Positions 47,700 through 59,776 of a stretch of DNA of 64,000 bases are shown here, in pieces. The DNA lies in contig JAVGWX010000005.1 of assembly GCA_036924085.1 (NCBI GenBank), positions 79,443,547-79,507,546 on the forward strand. The letters are read 5' to 3'. This stretch comes from Ariolimax columbianus. Taxonomy: Eukaryota > Mollusca > Gastropoda > Stylommatophora > Arionidae. How positions within the stretch are numbered: the stretch's first letter is position 1; each line of letters starts with the position of its first letter. The position numbers and the translations under genes were made by a program. The notes beneath the pieces are model-generated. The model saw only the letters and a program-made list of their open reading frames with translations. It made no database searches and had not been told where the DNA came from.

Positions 47700-49870
47700 A
47701 AATAAAGGTTCAATAAAATCTAAGAAGGCACATGTACCGAACATGGATGAGAACCCCTGAACCCTACACAACAAGCTCTGTCCTGGAGAAAAATAAACAA
47801 AAATAGTCAGGCTTGGCTCGAGTCCAGAAAATCAGACAACTGAAGGAGGGCCTTGACTATTCATGTCGGTATCCCATTGTTCTAATCCAGACACGAGTTA
47901 ACGTGCTTCAATGGTGAAGAACAGTTGGTTATTCAACGACGTGAAAGTTGCATTAGTTATCTGGGAGCCTTTTTGCCTAAGTCAGTAGGCTACGAACGGA
48001 AAGGAGGCGTATTAACACGATAACATTTACAGTAACAGAATTATATTTCTGTCGAAGTAGTCTTAATTTATTTCCCAGACATTTTAACAAGTTTGGCAGT
48101 TCCTTTTTTTTCGTATTTTGAAACCCAGACTAGAAGGCAATAATATCACGTGATTTACTGTACAATATGGCGGATTTAAGATGTCTTAAGTTTTGAAATT
48201 GTTGTGTCTTTGGTGTTGTTGTTGAGTTTGTTGTTTAACTGGGCTCTTGAGCTGGTCGGATTTTCTCAATGCCGAGTTAATTAATCTGTGATGTATATAA
48301 ATCATCAGTACCTACACTCTTCGCCATTTGCTAAGGGGTACGTAGCGCCTAGTGGTCTACCGAGTGCAGTGACATCGATTCTTAAAAGAACAGATAAAGC
48401 CCCGACTAACGCCAGGTTTGGGTGAGACATTTTGACAAAGATCCAACGCCGCATGTCCTCGACGTCCTCCTGTAAACTGGATGTGTCAGCTTGGCAGCTT
48501 GGTCAACGTCGTTGGAATCGATACCGTGATATCGATAGTGGTAACTACTTACAGGTCTTGCATTGCTATACAGCAGTCTGGTTGCCCCAATTTCACCTAC
48601 TTAAGTACGTCTCTTAATATAAGAAGAGCCACCAGAGAAGACATTGCAAAGTGTGACGAATTCAGCACGTGCAGGTTCAAACAACAACTTGTGTTATTTG
48701 ATAAATTCCATTTGATTGATCTTCCCCGTAGCTTATGATGTCGTTAGACCGTCACATCTGACTATTATGACATGTCTGTTTCCACGTCTGTTCATGGCTG
48801 TCGTTTCAGTCTCATTCGGGTTTTCCCATTCCACTTTTGAACTGTGTTTGTCCTTCGCTCCTTGGATTTTTCTTCCCTTCCCTGTGACTATTACTTTCGG
48901 TATGGTGTTCGGATTTCTGTTTGATCTTGAAACAAGACTGTGTTGTTGTTTTTGTTTTTTTACAGCTGTCTTCAGTTCTGTGAATGATCTGACATTCCGA
49001 TTAATTGTCTTTCTTATGTGGTCAAACGCGATACGATCCTTGTAAAGTAAATCAGAAGCAAAGCGTGATTATAATATTATGATAAACTGAGTCATGAAAA
49101 TAAAGGGATATAATCGTTCACCAGTTCTGAAAATATAAATCATGTCGGGGAAGGCCGGCCTAATATTTTGCTATTGGACTGTGAGAAAAAATAGTGCGCT
49201 AATGACCGTCTTCTAGCTACCAATTGACATGATTCCTACGTTGTTAGCTGGACGTGATCAGCTTTGCCGCTTCGCTCATTTGCGAACATGTTTAAACAAA
49301 AATGACCATTATGATTTCGAATGTATTTCACATCTGTTTTATGCAAAGGGATGGCTTCTGTAATTCTTCACAAAACTTTTGGGACAGCTCAAGCTATCAT
49401 GTATATTCGAACCCTTTGCTAATGGTTGGTTACTCCAAGGATATGTCTAAAGTAATGGTTTGTGTGCACATATCTTGGTTGGATTTTGTACTGGCTGGGC
49501 GGTTAGAACGCCTGCCTCCTTCAACTAAGGCCGGTGTAGCACTTAGTTGCGTCACAATGCTGTCTGCACAACTGTAAATGGACGCGTGAGTGTTAGAAAT
49601 AGATAGGGCCAGGTAGAGAACCAACCACCAATCCTCACGAACCCCTGAGACCTCGTACAATGCTGAATCTAACACTCAACCCCTCACGGCCGTATGTTTG
49701 TTGTCCTACTAACGTCGCTGCTCTTTTTGGCAAAGGAAGGCTATTGTTGTGTTTTTTCTGTGAAATTTAACTTGTTTTGACGATGGCAAGATATTTTTGT
49801 TGTTCTCCCAAAGTTGACACGTTTTTTTTACGAAGGTAAGATATTTTTGGGGCTTCTAATTTTTTTATTT
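47700..49870. other. Upstream flank without recognised gene
   Basis: The open frame at 48716-49045 (plus) is hydrophobic and unmatched. A palindromic E-box TCACGTGA (48146-48153) and a YY1-like AATATGGCGG (48164-48173) lie close together, but no first exon is evident. Confidence 0.35.
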
Positions 49871-49876
49871 TTTTTT

Positions 49877-50086
49877 GCGTTTGCCTTATTTCTATATTCC
49901 CCAAGGCGGTGTGCGTTGCACTATGGTTTTTATTTTGCGCCTGCCGGCTAAGTGCATCCGACTTCGGCATGCATTTTCTAAGGGTTTGCTTCCCCGAGGT
50001 AACGACCGGTGCTGTGATGGGGGTCGTACCCGGCACCTTCGTTTTGTGAGCCGTGCCACTTAACCACTATCCCACGCCGTCCCCCA
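49877..50086 (-). mobile_element. tRNA-derived SINE, copy 2
   Basis: Read on the minus strand it starts GGGACGGCGTGGGATAGTGG, an A-box-like TGGGATAGTGGTTAAG, followed by a B-box relative GGGTACGACCCCC, then the shared body, ending at an A-rich 3' end (T-run on the plus strand at 49859-49876). The polymerase III box layout and the shared body define the family. Confidence 0.75.
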
Positions 50087-50682
50087 ATGGTCTTTTACTA
50101 AATGTTATACACCTTTTGACGATGGCACGACATTTGTTCTGTTCTATCAAATCTGGTGATGTTGTTTACGGTGGCCCGCTATCTTCAACACAGGAGAGAT
50201 CATTAGGCTATTTCAGGACGTAAGCCGTGTTTAGTCAAAGGTAAGCTCTTTATTTTATTTAGGCTCCCTACTTCCGCTTCAAAACGTGCGTTGATGATAT
50301 GTCGATGCAGAAAGGAGTATATCCATTAGATTCCCTTTGCTCGGAGTTGCTGCTTCAAGAGACCAGGCATGTCCATGGTGCTATTAGATGCGCTTGGTGC
50401 TGGCCTAGCAATGAGGCTATCCGCCTGTTCAACTCTCACCCCACCCCATTAATCTTCTGGTCCCCTTTTTACTTCAGCTGGAGTATAGGGCCACCAATAC
50501 AATTGGCCCTCTTTAAGGCGCCTGGACCAAAGTCATTTTCGTGTATTTGTTGCGGTGGTTTATGTAGTAATATTGTTGTGGTCAATGAGCTACGCCTCCC
50601 CTTCCTCCCTTCCCAATCTCAAAAAGCACGCCCCCCCCCCCTCAATTCACAATCTAGGTTTTACTCGCAAAGTAATAAGATG

Positions 50683-50835
50683 TTACTTAAACATGGAACA
50701 GATGCCATCAAGTAGAACCAAACCAAGAGGACCAAAACCGGAATTATTTGAATCTCTCAATCATGGTACTTAAACACAGGAAGGCTGCCATCAAGCATAA
50801 CCAAGACCTGAGTTATTTGAATCTCTCAATCATAG
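50683..50835. repeat. Tandem duplication of about 76 bp
   Basis: GCCATCAAG...AACCAAG and TTATTTGAATCTCTCAATCA occur twice in the same order. Confidence 0.65.
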
Positions 50836-51210
50836 TCTCCACTCCGGAGACTTGCAGTTACTGTGTAAAAACAGAATACAGGTCATATTTTTGTACAACC
50901 GTGTAATTCCTAAGAGCCTTACAGAGTCAATGAGTCCCTGGGTCCTGAACTAGGGCCCATAATGTTTACATGGGACTTTTTTTAAGGACGAAATGCTGTG
51001 TGGACTTGTCATTCTGTCAACAATTTATGTTATTATTATTATTATTGGGTTTTGAGTAATATGTGCTTGACGTCTCTTATCTCTTGGTACCTAAAGCAGG
51101 TGTTAATTTAGCTTAATGGTTAATCCAACCCAGGACGGCCTGTCTGAAAGGTAAGTCTAAAATAATGGTCAATGCATACCGATGTCACTAAAAGTTGTTT
51201 TTCTTTTGTG

Positions 51211-51456
51211 GGTTTTTTTCGTTCGTCTTATTTCTCTATTCCCCAAGGAGCTGTGCGTTGCACTACGGTTTTTATTTTGCGCCTGTCGGCCCAGTGCATC
51301 CGACTTCGGCATGCATTTTATGTAAGGGTCTGCTTCCTCCTGCATTTTCAAAGGGTTTGCTTCCCCTGGGTAACGGCCGGTGCTCTGTTGGGGATCGAAC
51401 CCAGCACCTTCCGGTTGTGAGTCTTGCCACTTAATCACTAGCCCACGCCGTCACCC
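51211..51456 (-). mobile_element. tRNA-derived SINE, copy 3 (best-preserved promoter)
   Basis: The minus strand carries an A box around TAGTGATTAAGTGG (51427-51440) and a perfect B box GGTTCGATCCC (51391-51401). The same body as copies 1 and 2 follows. An extra GCATTTTC-containing segment near 51340 duplicates part of the body. The element ends in T-rich sequence on the plus strand at 51196-51210. Confidence 0.78.
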
Positions 51457-51649
51457 TCTATGTGTTTGAATGTGCTTTGTCTTCACCACAAAGAAGTACC
51501 CGTCTGGTTTACAGAAGGGATGGGTGCAACAAAGACGAGAATAGACCAACTGAGAGCACGTGACTAGTGTGGTCTAGCTCCTTAGGCTAGAAGACTCTCC
51601 AACACATGGTATTTCACCCCACTATTCAGACATGCCAAGTAGCTGCAGA

Positions 51650-52170
51650 ATGTCTAGTGAAAAAGAAAGCTCTAGAAATAATACCTCATATATGATAGGG
51701 ATTAAACAAAGCTCTAGAAACAATACCTCATATATGATAGGGATTAAACAAAGCTCTAGAAACAATACCTCGCATATGATACAGTAATAAAGGAAGCTCT
51801 TGAAACTATACCCCATATACGATACAGGAATAAAAGGGAACTCTAGAAACTATACGAGAGCTCTAGAAACTATACCCTATATATGTTACAGTAAAGTAAT
51901 AAAGGGGAGCTCTAGAAACGATACCCCATATATGTTACAGTAATAAAGGGAGCTCTAGAAACTATACGAGAGCTCTAAAAAATATACGAGAGCTCTAGAA
52001 ATTATATATAATGTATTTGGCCGAAAGGCACATATATCGCAGCCTCTCTGTAAACTACAACAAAACGCCACAAACGTCCTTATCAGGACAAGGAAGAAGA
52101 AGATACAGGAATAAAATAAAGCTCTAGAAACCTATACCCCATATGTAATACAGGAGTTACGGAGCGAATA
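51650..52170. repeat. 42-bp minisatellite interrupted by a retroelement fragment
   Basis: AAGCTCTAGAAACAATACCT and CATATATGATAGGGATTAAA recur with a period of 42 and later shortened units (GAGCTCTAGAAACTATAC). 52018-52103 is a foreign fragment, after which AAAGCTCTAGAAACCTATAC resumes. Confidence 0.75.
52018..52103 (+). mobile_element. GAA-tailed element fragment inside a minisatellite
   Basis: GGCCGAAAGGCACATATATC, GCAGCCTCTCTGTAAACTAC, AACAAAACGCCACAAACGTC and an AAGAAGAAG end form an internally deleted 3' part of the family. Units of the 42-bp array lie on both sides. Confidence 0.6.
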
Positions 52171-53244
52171 AATGGTTTTCCCGAGGACCAGAAGCTGACA
52201 CCAGCAAGAATGTTACAGTTTAACTACACAACAATCCGCTGGGAGTTTAGCCATGTTTAGGCATTACGTGTTTGTTCAAGAGTTCTCTTCTGGACACCCA
52301 TTATTTAAAAATAAATGGTATACATACTCTAAAATAACAAAAACGACTCTATGTAAGGTAGAGAGAGAATGACATGTCTCATACTTCTCTTTACACCTTC
52401 TATTATTCGTTGAGGTTAGCTAACTAGTTCTTATGTGATGTTTTTGTGTTGTCCAGTCCTGGATACAGATCCGTTTTTGTGGAAACGTGTCCCATTCTAT
52501 GTTCCTAATGTAAATCTGCATCTTTTCTGTTTGCCTTTTTCTGGTCACCGTTGGTCACTATTTTTACTGCAGTCCTTTTTAATATTAATATATTAGCTAA
52601 AAGGTATTCACTTCAATCAATCAATCGCATTTTTAAACCTTAGTAGCGTAGGTTCTCACTAAATACGTCAAGCCCTTCTGCCTTTCGTCAATACTTCTAG
52701 TTGGTCCTACGTCTGATCAGCTTCTGTCATGGTTACAGTTAGTTCCCTTGTCTAAGTGTGCCCGTGGGCCATCCTCTACCTCTCTTGCCCTTTGGAGTCA
52801 AGAAAAGAGATGTTTGGTATTCTAAATGTATGTTCCATCCACTTCCTCTACATTATGCCATGACACACTGGGCACTGACCAGTTCGTTCCTGAGCTCTAC
52901 ATTAGTAACCCTGTCATGTCAGTGTAGTCCGAGCATTCTGCACAAACACTTATTAATGAAAGACTGGACCTGTTTGAAAGCACACTTCGGTGTGCACAGC
53001 TCTTCATCGCCTTACAGTAACGCAGACGGCACATTTGAGCTGAAAATATTTAGTGGTGGACACAATGTCTTTCCAATTCTCCTTCTGTATTACAAAAAAA
53101 AGCATTCCTCGCCTTTTAGATTTGCGCGGTGATGTCTTGATCTGATCCCCCCACTTTGTGGATGCCGCTGCCTAATACCACGAGAGACTCGATATCCATA
53201 GAAGAGTCGTTCAACATGAACCGATTACTGTTCTTTGAGGGAAT

Positions 53245-53562
53245 TACCGTACGTGGTCTAGAGGTAAAACGTCGGCCTTGGGTGCTGAAGGCCACGTGTT
53301 CAAATCATAGTAGACACTAAGATTTTCTCATGCGGACTTTCTGGTATTTCCCCGGATTGGATCACTGGGTAGTAGAGATCGGACACCCGTGTTCAGTTTT
53401 GCGCACGTTAAAAATTCCCTAGTAGTTGAACAATGAAAAGAGTTGGCTTGACACGATGCTTCTTTGGCAAAACTCAAAATTATGTATACAATTTACCCGA
53501 TCTATTACGGGCTCCTCGCCGGTGCTGCGGAGTTTGTACATTGTGAACAACAACAAAAACTA
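53245..53562 (+). mobile_element. tRNA-derived SINE with CAA tail
   Basis: The A-box relative GTGGTCTAGAGGTAAAAC (53253-53270) and the B-box relative CGTGTTCAAATCATAG (53295-53310) sit at tRNA spacing. A body containing GCGCACGTTAAAAATTCC follows, ending in AACAACAACAAAAAC (53546-53560). It appears close to full length. Confidence 0.65.
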
Positions 53563-54529
53563 TGGAGAGAAACAGACCAGTTTAAACCGTGTGCAATGAC
53601 GTTGATTCTTTGACTAAACTAAACTGTGACTGCATCTTCATAATCTTCCAGTTTTTTTTAGCTGTGAATATGAATCACCAATCTCCGTGACAGCTCGTGC
53701 AGTATATTCATCTTATCTTGCGAGTGGTCCCAGCTATGAGACGAAGAGTCAAGCCATCGACAAAGTCGAGGAGCTGACCCATTATATGCCAGCGATTTCC
53801 GTAATTGTTGGTAGATGTAAACATATGCCAGTGAATCGTCATCAAGAAAAAACAAGACAACAATAGTTTAAACGTACCGAACAGCACATGACCAAGATGA
53901 CAGACCATCGGTTTTATTAGGCCTGTCAGTCAACCCCCCCACCCCCCAAAGCGGCCATTAATTGTTAGCTAGCCTTGTTCTCAACACGACCAGGCCACAC
54001 ATTTGGTCTGTTGCTATGGCAACGGCGGCCGGTTGAATCCATAATGCTGCGAGCGAGTGTGTTTTGCGGTGGACAGAAGGTCGTGCTTAGAATGTCGGTG
54101 AAATCGGTCGATACATCAACTGAACTGTCGTTCCTACTTGGTCGAAAACAGTTCGATTTTTCGTGTGGGTTTTTGTTGTTGTAAATTTAGCTTGGCGTCT
54201 TTACATGTTTACCTCTCATTCATTTTATCTGTTAATGTGGCATGTAGCCAGGAAAATGATATCCACACTGCCGGATCTTCACCAACAACTATCTCACTCT
54301 GTCGCCCTGATCCGTTGAATTACAGTTCGATGTTTGTCAGGGCATTGCAAATTTAACTTAGTATGTGTATTTATGTATCTGTCGTTCCTCTATGTCGTCA
54401 ATTCTCAAAAAAATCACATAGACGTAAATATACTTTTACTATATACTTGGTAGTGTGCCTCAGGCTTATCTTTAGGTTCTACAGTTTCTCCATCAATGTG
54501 ATTAGATAAGGTTACGTTGTCACTCAGTT

Positions 54530-55740
54530 CCTCTAGGTTCTGTGTTAGATCGCTATGGCTTCTGTGTTAGATCGCTATGGGTTCTGTGTCAGATCGCTTT
54601 GGGTTCTGTGTTAGATCGCTATGGGTTCTGTGAAATGTCGCTATGGGTTCTGTGTTAGATCGCTATGGGTTCTGTGAGAGGTCGGTATGGGTTCTGTGTC
54701 AGATCGCTATGGGTTCTGTGTCAGATCGCTATAGGTTCTGAGTTAGATGTCGCTATGGGTTCTGAGTTAGATGTCGCTATGGGTTCTGTGTCAGATCGCT
54801 ATAGGTTCTGTGTTAGATATCGCTATGGGTTCTGTGTCATATCGCTATAGGTTCTGTGTTAGATGTCGCTATGGGTTCTGTGTCAGATCGCTATAGGTTC
54901 TGAGTTAGATGTCGCTATGGGTTCTGTGTTAGATCGCTATGGGTTCTGTGAGAGGTCGCTATGGGTTCTGTGAGAGGTCGCTATGGGTTCTGCGTTAGAT
55001 CCCTATGGGTTCTGTGTTAGATCCCTATGGGTTCTGTGTTAAATCGCTATGGGTTATGTGTAAGATCGCTATGGGTTTTGTGTCAGATCGCTATGGGTTC
55101 TGTGAGATGTCGCTATGGGTTCTTTGAGATATCGCTATGGGTTTTGTGTAAGATCGCTATGGGTTCTGTGAGATATCGCTATGGGTTCTGTGAGATATCG
55201 CTATGGGCTCTGTGTTAGATCGCTATGGGTTCTGTGAGAGGTCGCTATGGGTTCTGTAAGATATCGCTATGGGTTCTGTGAGATATCACTATGGGTTCTG
55301 TGAGATATCGCTATGGGTTCTGTGAGATATCACTATGGGTTCTGTGAGATATCGCTATGGGTTCTGTGAGATATCACTATGGGTTCTGTGTCAGATCGCT
55401 ATGGGGTCTGTGAGATGTGGCTATGGGTTCCGTGAGATATCGCTATGGGTTCCGTGAGATATCGCTATGGGCTCCGTGAGATATCGCTATGGGCTCCGTG
55501 AGATGTCGCTATGGGTTCTGTTAGATGTCGGTATGGGTTCTGTGTCAGATCGCTATGGGGTCTGTGAGATGTGGCTATGGGTTCCGTGAGATATCGCTAT
55601 GGGTTCTGTGAGATGTCGCTATGGGTTCTGTTAGATGTCGGTATGGGTTCTGTGTTAGATCGCTATGGGTTCTGTGTAAGATCGCTATGGGTTCTGTGTC
55701 AGATCACTATGGGCTCCGTGAGAGATCGGTAGGGGTTCCC
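54530..55740. repeat. 1.2-kb minisatellite of about 22 bp, about 55 copies
   Basis: The unit is GCTATGGGTTCTGTGAGATA plus TC, varying from 21 to 24 bp, with variants TGTTAGATCGCTATGG, TGTCAGATCG and TGAGAGGTCG. Runs of identical variants (GAGATATC(A/G)CT) show local expansion. Confidence 0.88.
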
Positions 55741-56321
55741 CGAGAGTTAAAATGGAATCACATAGAAGAGACTCCTGTAGGGGATAAAGTGTTCATGATT
55801 TCATTCTACTAGTCCTTTATGAAGTGGACAGTTCATTTCCTGGTTGTATTTAATAATCTAACAGTAAGCGAGGTCGCCATATACAACTAGATCTACTGTA
55901 GTGTGAATATAACAGGGATTGATACTGATACCTTTGTCGACAGATGCCAGCTACAAACCACTCATACTGAAACAATTTAAGACCACCAAATCCTTGCTAA
56001 CATGGGGTTAGCAACATCATCATGTAACACAAATTGCTACAGACACAACACTGCATGAATAGACAAATCGCCTTGGGGCAGGCCTCATGTGGAGAGCCTT
56101 CTACAGTTGTGGTCCTATGCTTTGTAAAGAACGAGACTGCAATGAGTATACTGGATAAGAAGTTGCAATCCTTATATCAATCTTGGCTAGAGATATATCA
56201 GTGAATAAGCTAATAGCAGACAGGAACTCACAAGTGGATGATTGCCAATCGTAGCTGACAAAGACAATTTTCCATTTCCAATTGGTGGCCCTGGAAACAT
56301 ACTTGGTATCAAGATGCATAG

Positions 56322-56955
56322 CATAGCTGACTGCTAGCGTCGGGGTCAGCGAACCAGAGCTGTCTGCTAGCGTCGGGGTCAGCAAACCAGAGCTGTCTGC
56401 TAGCGTCGGGGTCAGCGAACCAGAGCTGACTGTTAGCGTCGGGGTCAGCGAACCAGAGCTGTCTGCTAGCGTCAGGGTCGGCGAACCAGAGCTGTCTGCT
56501 AGCGTCGGGGTCAGCGAACCAGATCTGTTTGCTAGCGTCGGGGTCAGCGATCCAGAGCTGTCTGCTAGCGTCGGGGTCAGCGATCTAGAGCTGTCTGCTA
56601 GCGTCGGGGTCAGCGAACCAGAGCTGACTGTTAGCGTCGGGGTCGGCGAACTTGAGCTGTCTGCTAGCGTCGGGGTCAGCGAACCAGAGCTGTCTGCTAG
56701 CGTCGGGGTCAGCGAACCAGAGCTGTCTGCTAGCGTTTAGGTCAGCGAACCAGGGCTGCCAAGTCTCTTTTCCACCCCATTCGGTACTCATAAATGCCTG
56801 CTGAAGTCGGATGCGTCGGATAGAAAGGTTCAAATATTGCAATCAAGCTGTAAACTACGACAACGTATTCCATTATCCGGACAGCATAGTGCTACATACA
56901 AAACCCTCTCTATGGCTTGGTAGCGGGGGATTAAAATGAAGAAGAAGAAACATGC
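56322..56955 (+). mobile_element. GAA-tailed element carrying an internal 33-bp tandem expansion
   Basis: The segment starts ATAGCTGACTGCTAGCGTCG, matching the element's ATAGCTGACTGCTAACGTCA. It then repeats that 33-bp segment about 13 times (to about 56755) before continuing with CAGGGCTGCCAAGTCTC, CTGCTGAAGTCGGATGC, GAAAGGTTCAAATATTGC, CTGTAAACTACGACAACG and an AAGAAGAAGAAA tail. The array is therefore an amplification within one copy. Confidence 0.75.
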
Positions 56956-57029
56956 GGCACCCGTGCAGTCTGTTTGAGAGAAAATGGATCGTAAAACTAC
57001 GCCAAAAGCGACCCAAAAATGTCATTCTT

Positions 57030-57097
57030 AAGCCAGATGTGTTGGACCCGAAGTCGTAGATATCGCTGTAAACTAAGAAACAGCGTTTTCTCTCAGG
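57030..57097 (+). mobile_element. GAA-tailed element, short internal fragment
   Basis: CCAGATGTGTTGGACCCGAA, GTCGTAGATATCGCTGTAAAC and AACAGCGTTTTCTCTC match the middle of the family with about 80 percent similarity by eye. No tail is present. Confidence 0.45.
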
Positions 57098-58112
57098 ACG
57101 AACGCCAAGAGGATGCACAGGTTTAATCCCATCAATAGAAAAACTGCAATAGTATGCCCAGATTAGATCAGTTTCGCATCGAAGATCTGCTGCGTTTGTT
57201 TCCGGTTGGTTGATCACCTGACCAGACACGTGAGCAGGAAGTCGGACTTTTTTTGCGTCCCCATGCTAGGCCAGAATATGCGCGCACAACAATAATCCGA
57301 CCCTCCACATGTTAACTTCAATTTTCGTAGTATCATGTTGAAAACCCTCATCACATCTGCAGGCAGCTCATAGTGTCATTATTAGTCACTTCCACATGAC
57401 TTCTAGTTGAATTGAAATCAGCTTGTTTTCTTTCTTGTAGCTCACAATTCAAATGGGTATGTTTGTTTTATTGCTTTTTTATTTTGCTTTTCAATTCTCA
57501 ACATTTTGGCTGTATCGTTAGTGTGTAAAACAGTAGAAGCTGCATACTAACTGTCTGTATCGTGTTTTGTAATAAGTTAAAAATGTCAACACGTGTTCAG
57601 AAAAAATCCATCAAAAAAGAATATTTATTGGCTTAAAAGACAAGTCAGCTTATGAAAAGTGAGAGCCATACTTGCATCGCGTTATAAGCGGATTCCCGGT
57701 GCACCGGATTTTTAACATTTCCTCGTTATCATTGCCAGACATGGCTTTTATGCAGGACAAAGGAGAGCAATGTTAAACCAAATGAAATGCTTGTGAACAG
57801 CCATCAATGTCACCAGAATAGAAAGTGATCAGAAATGGGGACCTAAGAAATATGGTGGTTACTACCATAGAGTAAAGTAAAGGAATATCTTTGTCACACA
57901 GTAGACTATAAATAGTAATATATATATAATATCTGAAATGACTTCCTGTGCTCTGTATACATAGCGGGGCCTAAAATAACATGGTTTTGCTATCTGATGG
58001 AAATGAAGCTTTTACAGCTACCATTGCGTGCCTATAACAAAAACATATATAGCAACATGTTATGCGAAAGCCAAAATAGCAAAGGGACAGACCTACTTCG
58101 ATCGTTTGTAGT

Positions 58113-58443
58113 TGGCTTGGCTTGCCTTCGTTCGTTCTCTATCTACCGCTACCAAGCTCTGAAAAGAGCAAGAAGCAGAATGTAGTAAAGAGAACGAAAT
58201 GCGTTGTGTTGCAGTTTACAGTTTGACTTCCATCCGACTTCAGTAAGCATTTTTTTTAGTACCGGGTTAGCCTTCCCTCTTCGATCTCGTCTCCGTAGTC
58301 AGTCTACTCTGTTGCAGCCTGTTATCGAGGATCACTGCGTGGAGTAATAGAAGGGTCTTGGTAGCTCTGGTTCACTGGTCCTGACAACAGCAGTCAGATA
58401 CGGGTCGCTGACCACTGCAGGTCATACTCTGCCTGGCATCTTC
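58113..58443 (-). mobile_element. GAA-tailed element, near-full-length copy
   Basis: In plus reading it begins GGCTTGGCTTGCCTTCGTTC, then CTACCGCTACCAAGCTCTG, ATCCGACTTCAGTAAGC, GTACCGGGTTAGCCTTCC, GGATCACTGCGTGGAG, TCGCTGACCACTGCAGG and ends near GGCATCTT. Length and end points agree with the inner nested copy. The B-box-like GGTTCGAA seen in one copy is not conserved. Confidence 0.7.
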
Positions 58444-58544
58444 GTTAGTAGTTGAATGACGACACTTAGTAACTATGACGTCTTTTAAGACAAAGGGGTA
58501 GATGGTAAATGATATAATTTACTTACTTCCCCAGCCCTGGGTCT

Positions 58545-58675
58545 CCAATATTCTAGACAGCACGTCAGACATCATGTCTCCAATGTTCTAGACAGTGCGT
58601 CAGACATCATGTCTCCAATGTTCTAGACAGTACGTCAGACATCATGTCTCCAATGTTCTAGGCACCATGTCATTC
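58545..58675. repeat. 35-bp minisatellite, about 4 copies
   Basis: The unit is GTCTCCAATGTTCTAGACAG plus TGCGTCAGACATCAT. It is the reverse complement of the unit in the array at 60840-61365. Confidence 0.8.
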
Positions 58676-59576
58676 TATCGGGCCCTAATGTTCTCTATAT
58701 CCAATTGAGTAGCAGCTACTGGTAGCTATAGGTCATAGCTCTACGAACCAAGAGATCACATACAACAATACAACACTTGGTCTGCACACACCCAACAATA
58801 CTAGGGGCCTTTTCATTGTTTGCTATTTTCAACTGCTGGAATAATTCATCGTCTCCAGTTCAATGTTTATGATTTCTCTGACATTCAGTGGAGCTGGTCC
58901 CTCACAGGATGTCTGTAACATAATAATGTGTATACTCATTGTGTGGTTGTTTCTGTATCATACTGGCACGATCAATTTGCTAGCCCTACTCGCAATCCTC
59001 TTCAGGCGCGTATTTACTTACTAAGACGCTCCATTTCTTCACGGTGGTGTACACGTTTTGCAGAAAGAGCGCCATACTATTCTATTGACTGTCTTCCTCT
59101 TGGCCTGGCTCCAGTCTAGTCTTATGTTGCCATCTCAGCGGACTTTTGATCCTCAATGGGGTCTGGATCCATGATCTTTTGTTTCCCATGCCTGCCTTGG
59201 TAGCCGATCTTTTTTCATTCTGCAGACATAGCCAAACCACCGAAGTTGAGGCTGATCCACTCGAGTCTGCAAGAGCTGGGTTTCAAGATCTTGTCGGTGG
59301 TTCTAATTGCGAACCTTACTTAGGCAACTTTCCTTAGACATCTCATTGTGATGCTTGGAGTCGGATTGGGTTGTGATCATTGCCCAGCCATTACCAACAC
59401 TCTTTAGTGAAAACTGGTGCATTTGTGGAGTGGGAAACAGCCATCTTAGTTTTCTTAATTATTTCTTTTTTGTAAAGAATCCTCTATTTATGGTATGAAT
59501 AAGTGTGTGTTATCGTTCCTTCAGTAGTCAACTCTTCTTTAATACATCACTTCTGGTTTATTATAGTTCCCAGATA

Positions 59577-59776
59577 TTCTTCTTCTTCTTCGTACGCAGT
59601 CAGACAGTAACCATTATTTTTTCGAAAAAGCGGCGGTCATCCTGAGGCTCTCGCCACTGCCATAGAGCTTGTCTTGCAGTTCCACTGGTGATGGCCACAT
59701 CTGCTCTCTCTGATCCTCGTATGTCGGGCAGTTCTGCAGCAGATGTTCAGCGGTCATTTTACCAGTACCGCACGGT
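59577..59776 (-). mobile_element. LINE 3' end, same family as the one at position 1
   Basis: Read on the minus strand this encodes PCGTGKMTAEHLLQNCP, then MWPSP, KLYGS and SLRMTAAF, with a one-base loss in the F-F-E region, followed by a short tail of GAA repeats (59577-59592). It is nearly identical to 2-185 but retains the upstream PCGTG motif. A minus-strand open frame at 59777-59998 (with SEQSLKQVRQFEYL) adjoins it and may be more of the element after a deletion, but I cannot show this. Confidence 0.72.

Noticed and set aside
49492..49530. A-box-like GGCTGGGCGGTTAGAACG as a tRNA or SINE
   Set aside because: There is no B box at the expected spacing and no shared body with other elements.
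52758..53132. 124-codon plus-strand open frame
   Set aside because: I recognise no domain, and it has no splice-site context, no repeated pattern and no family match I can name.
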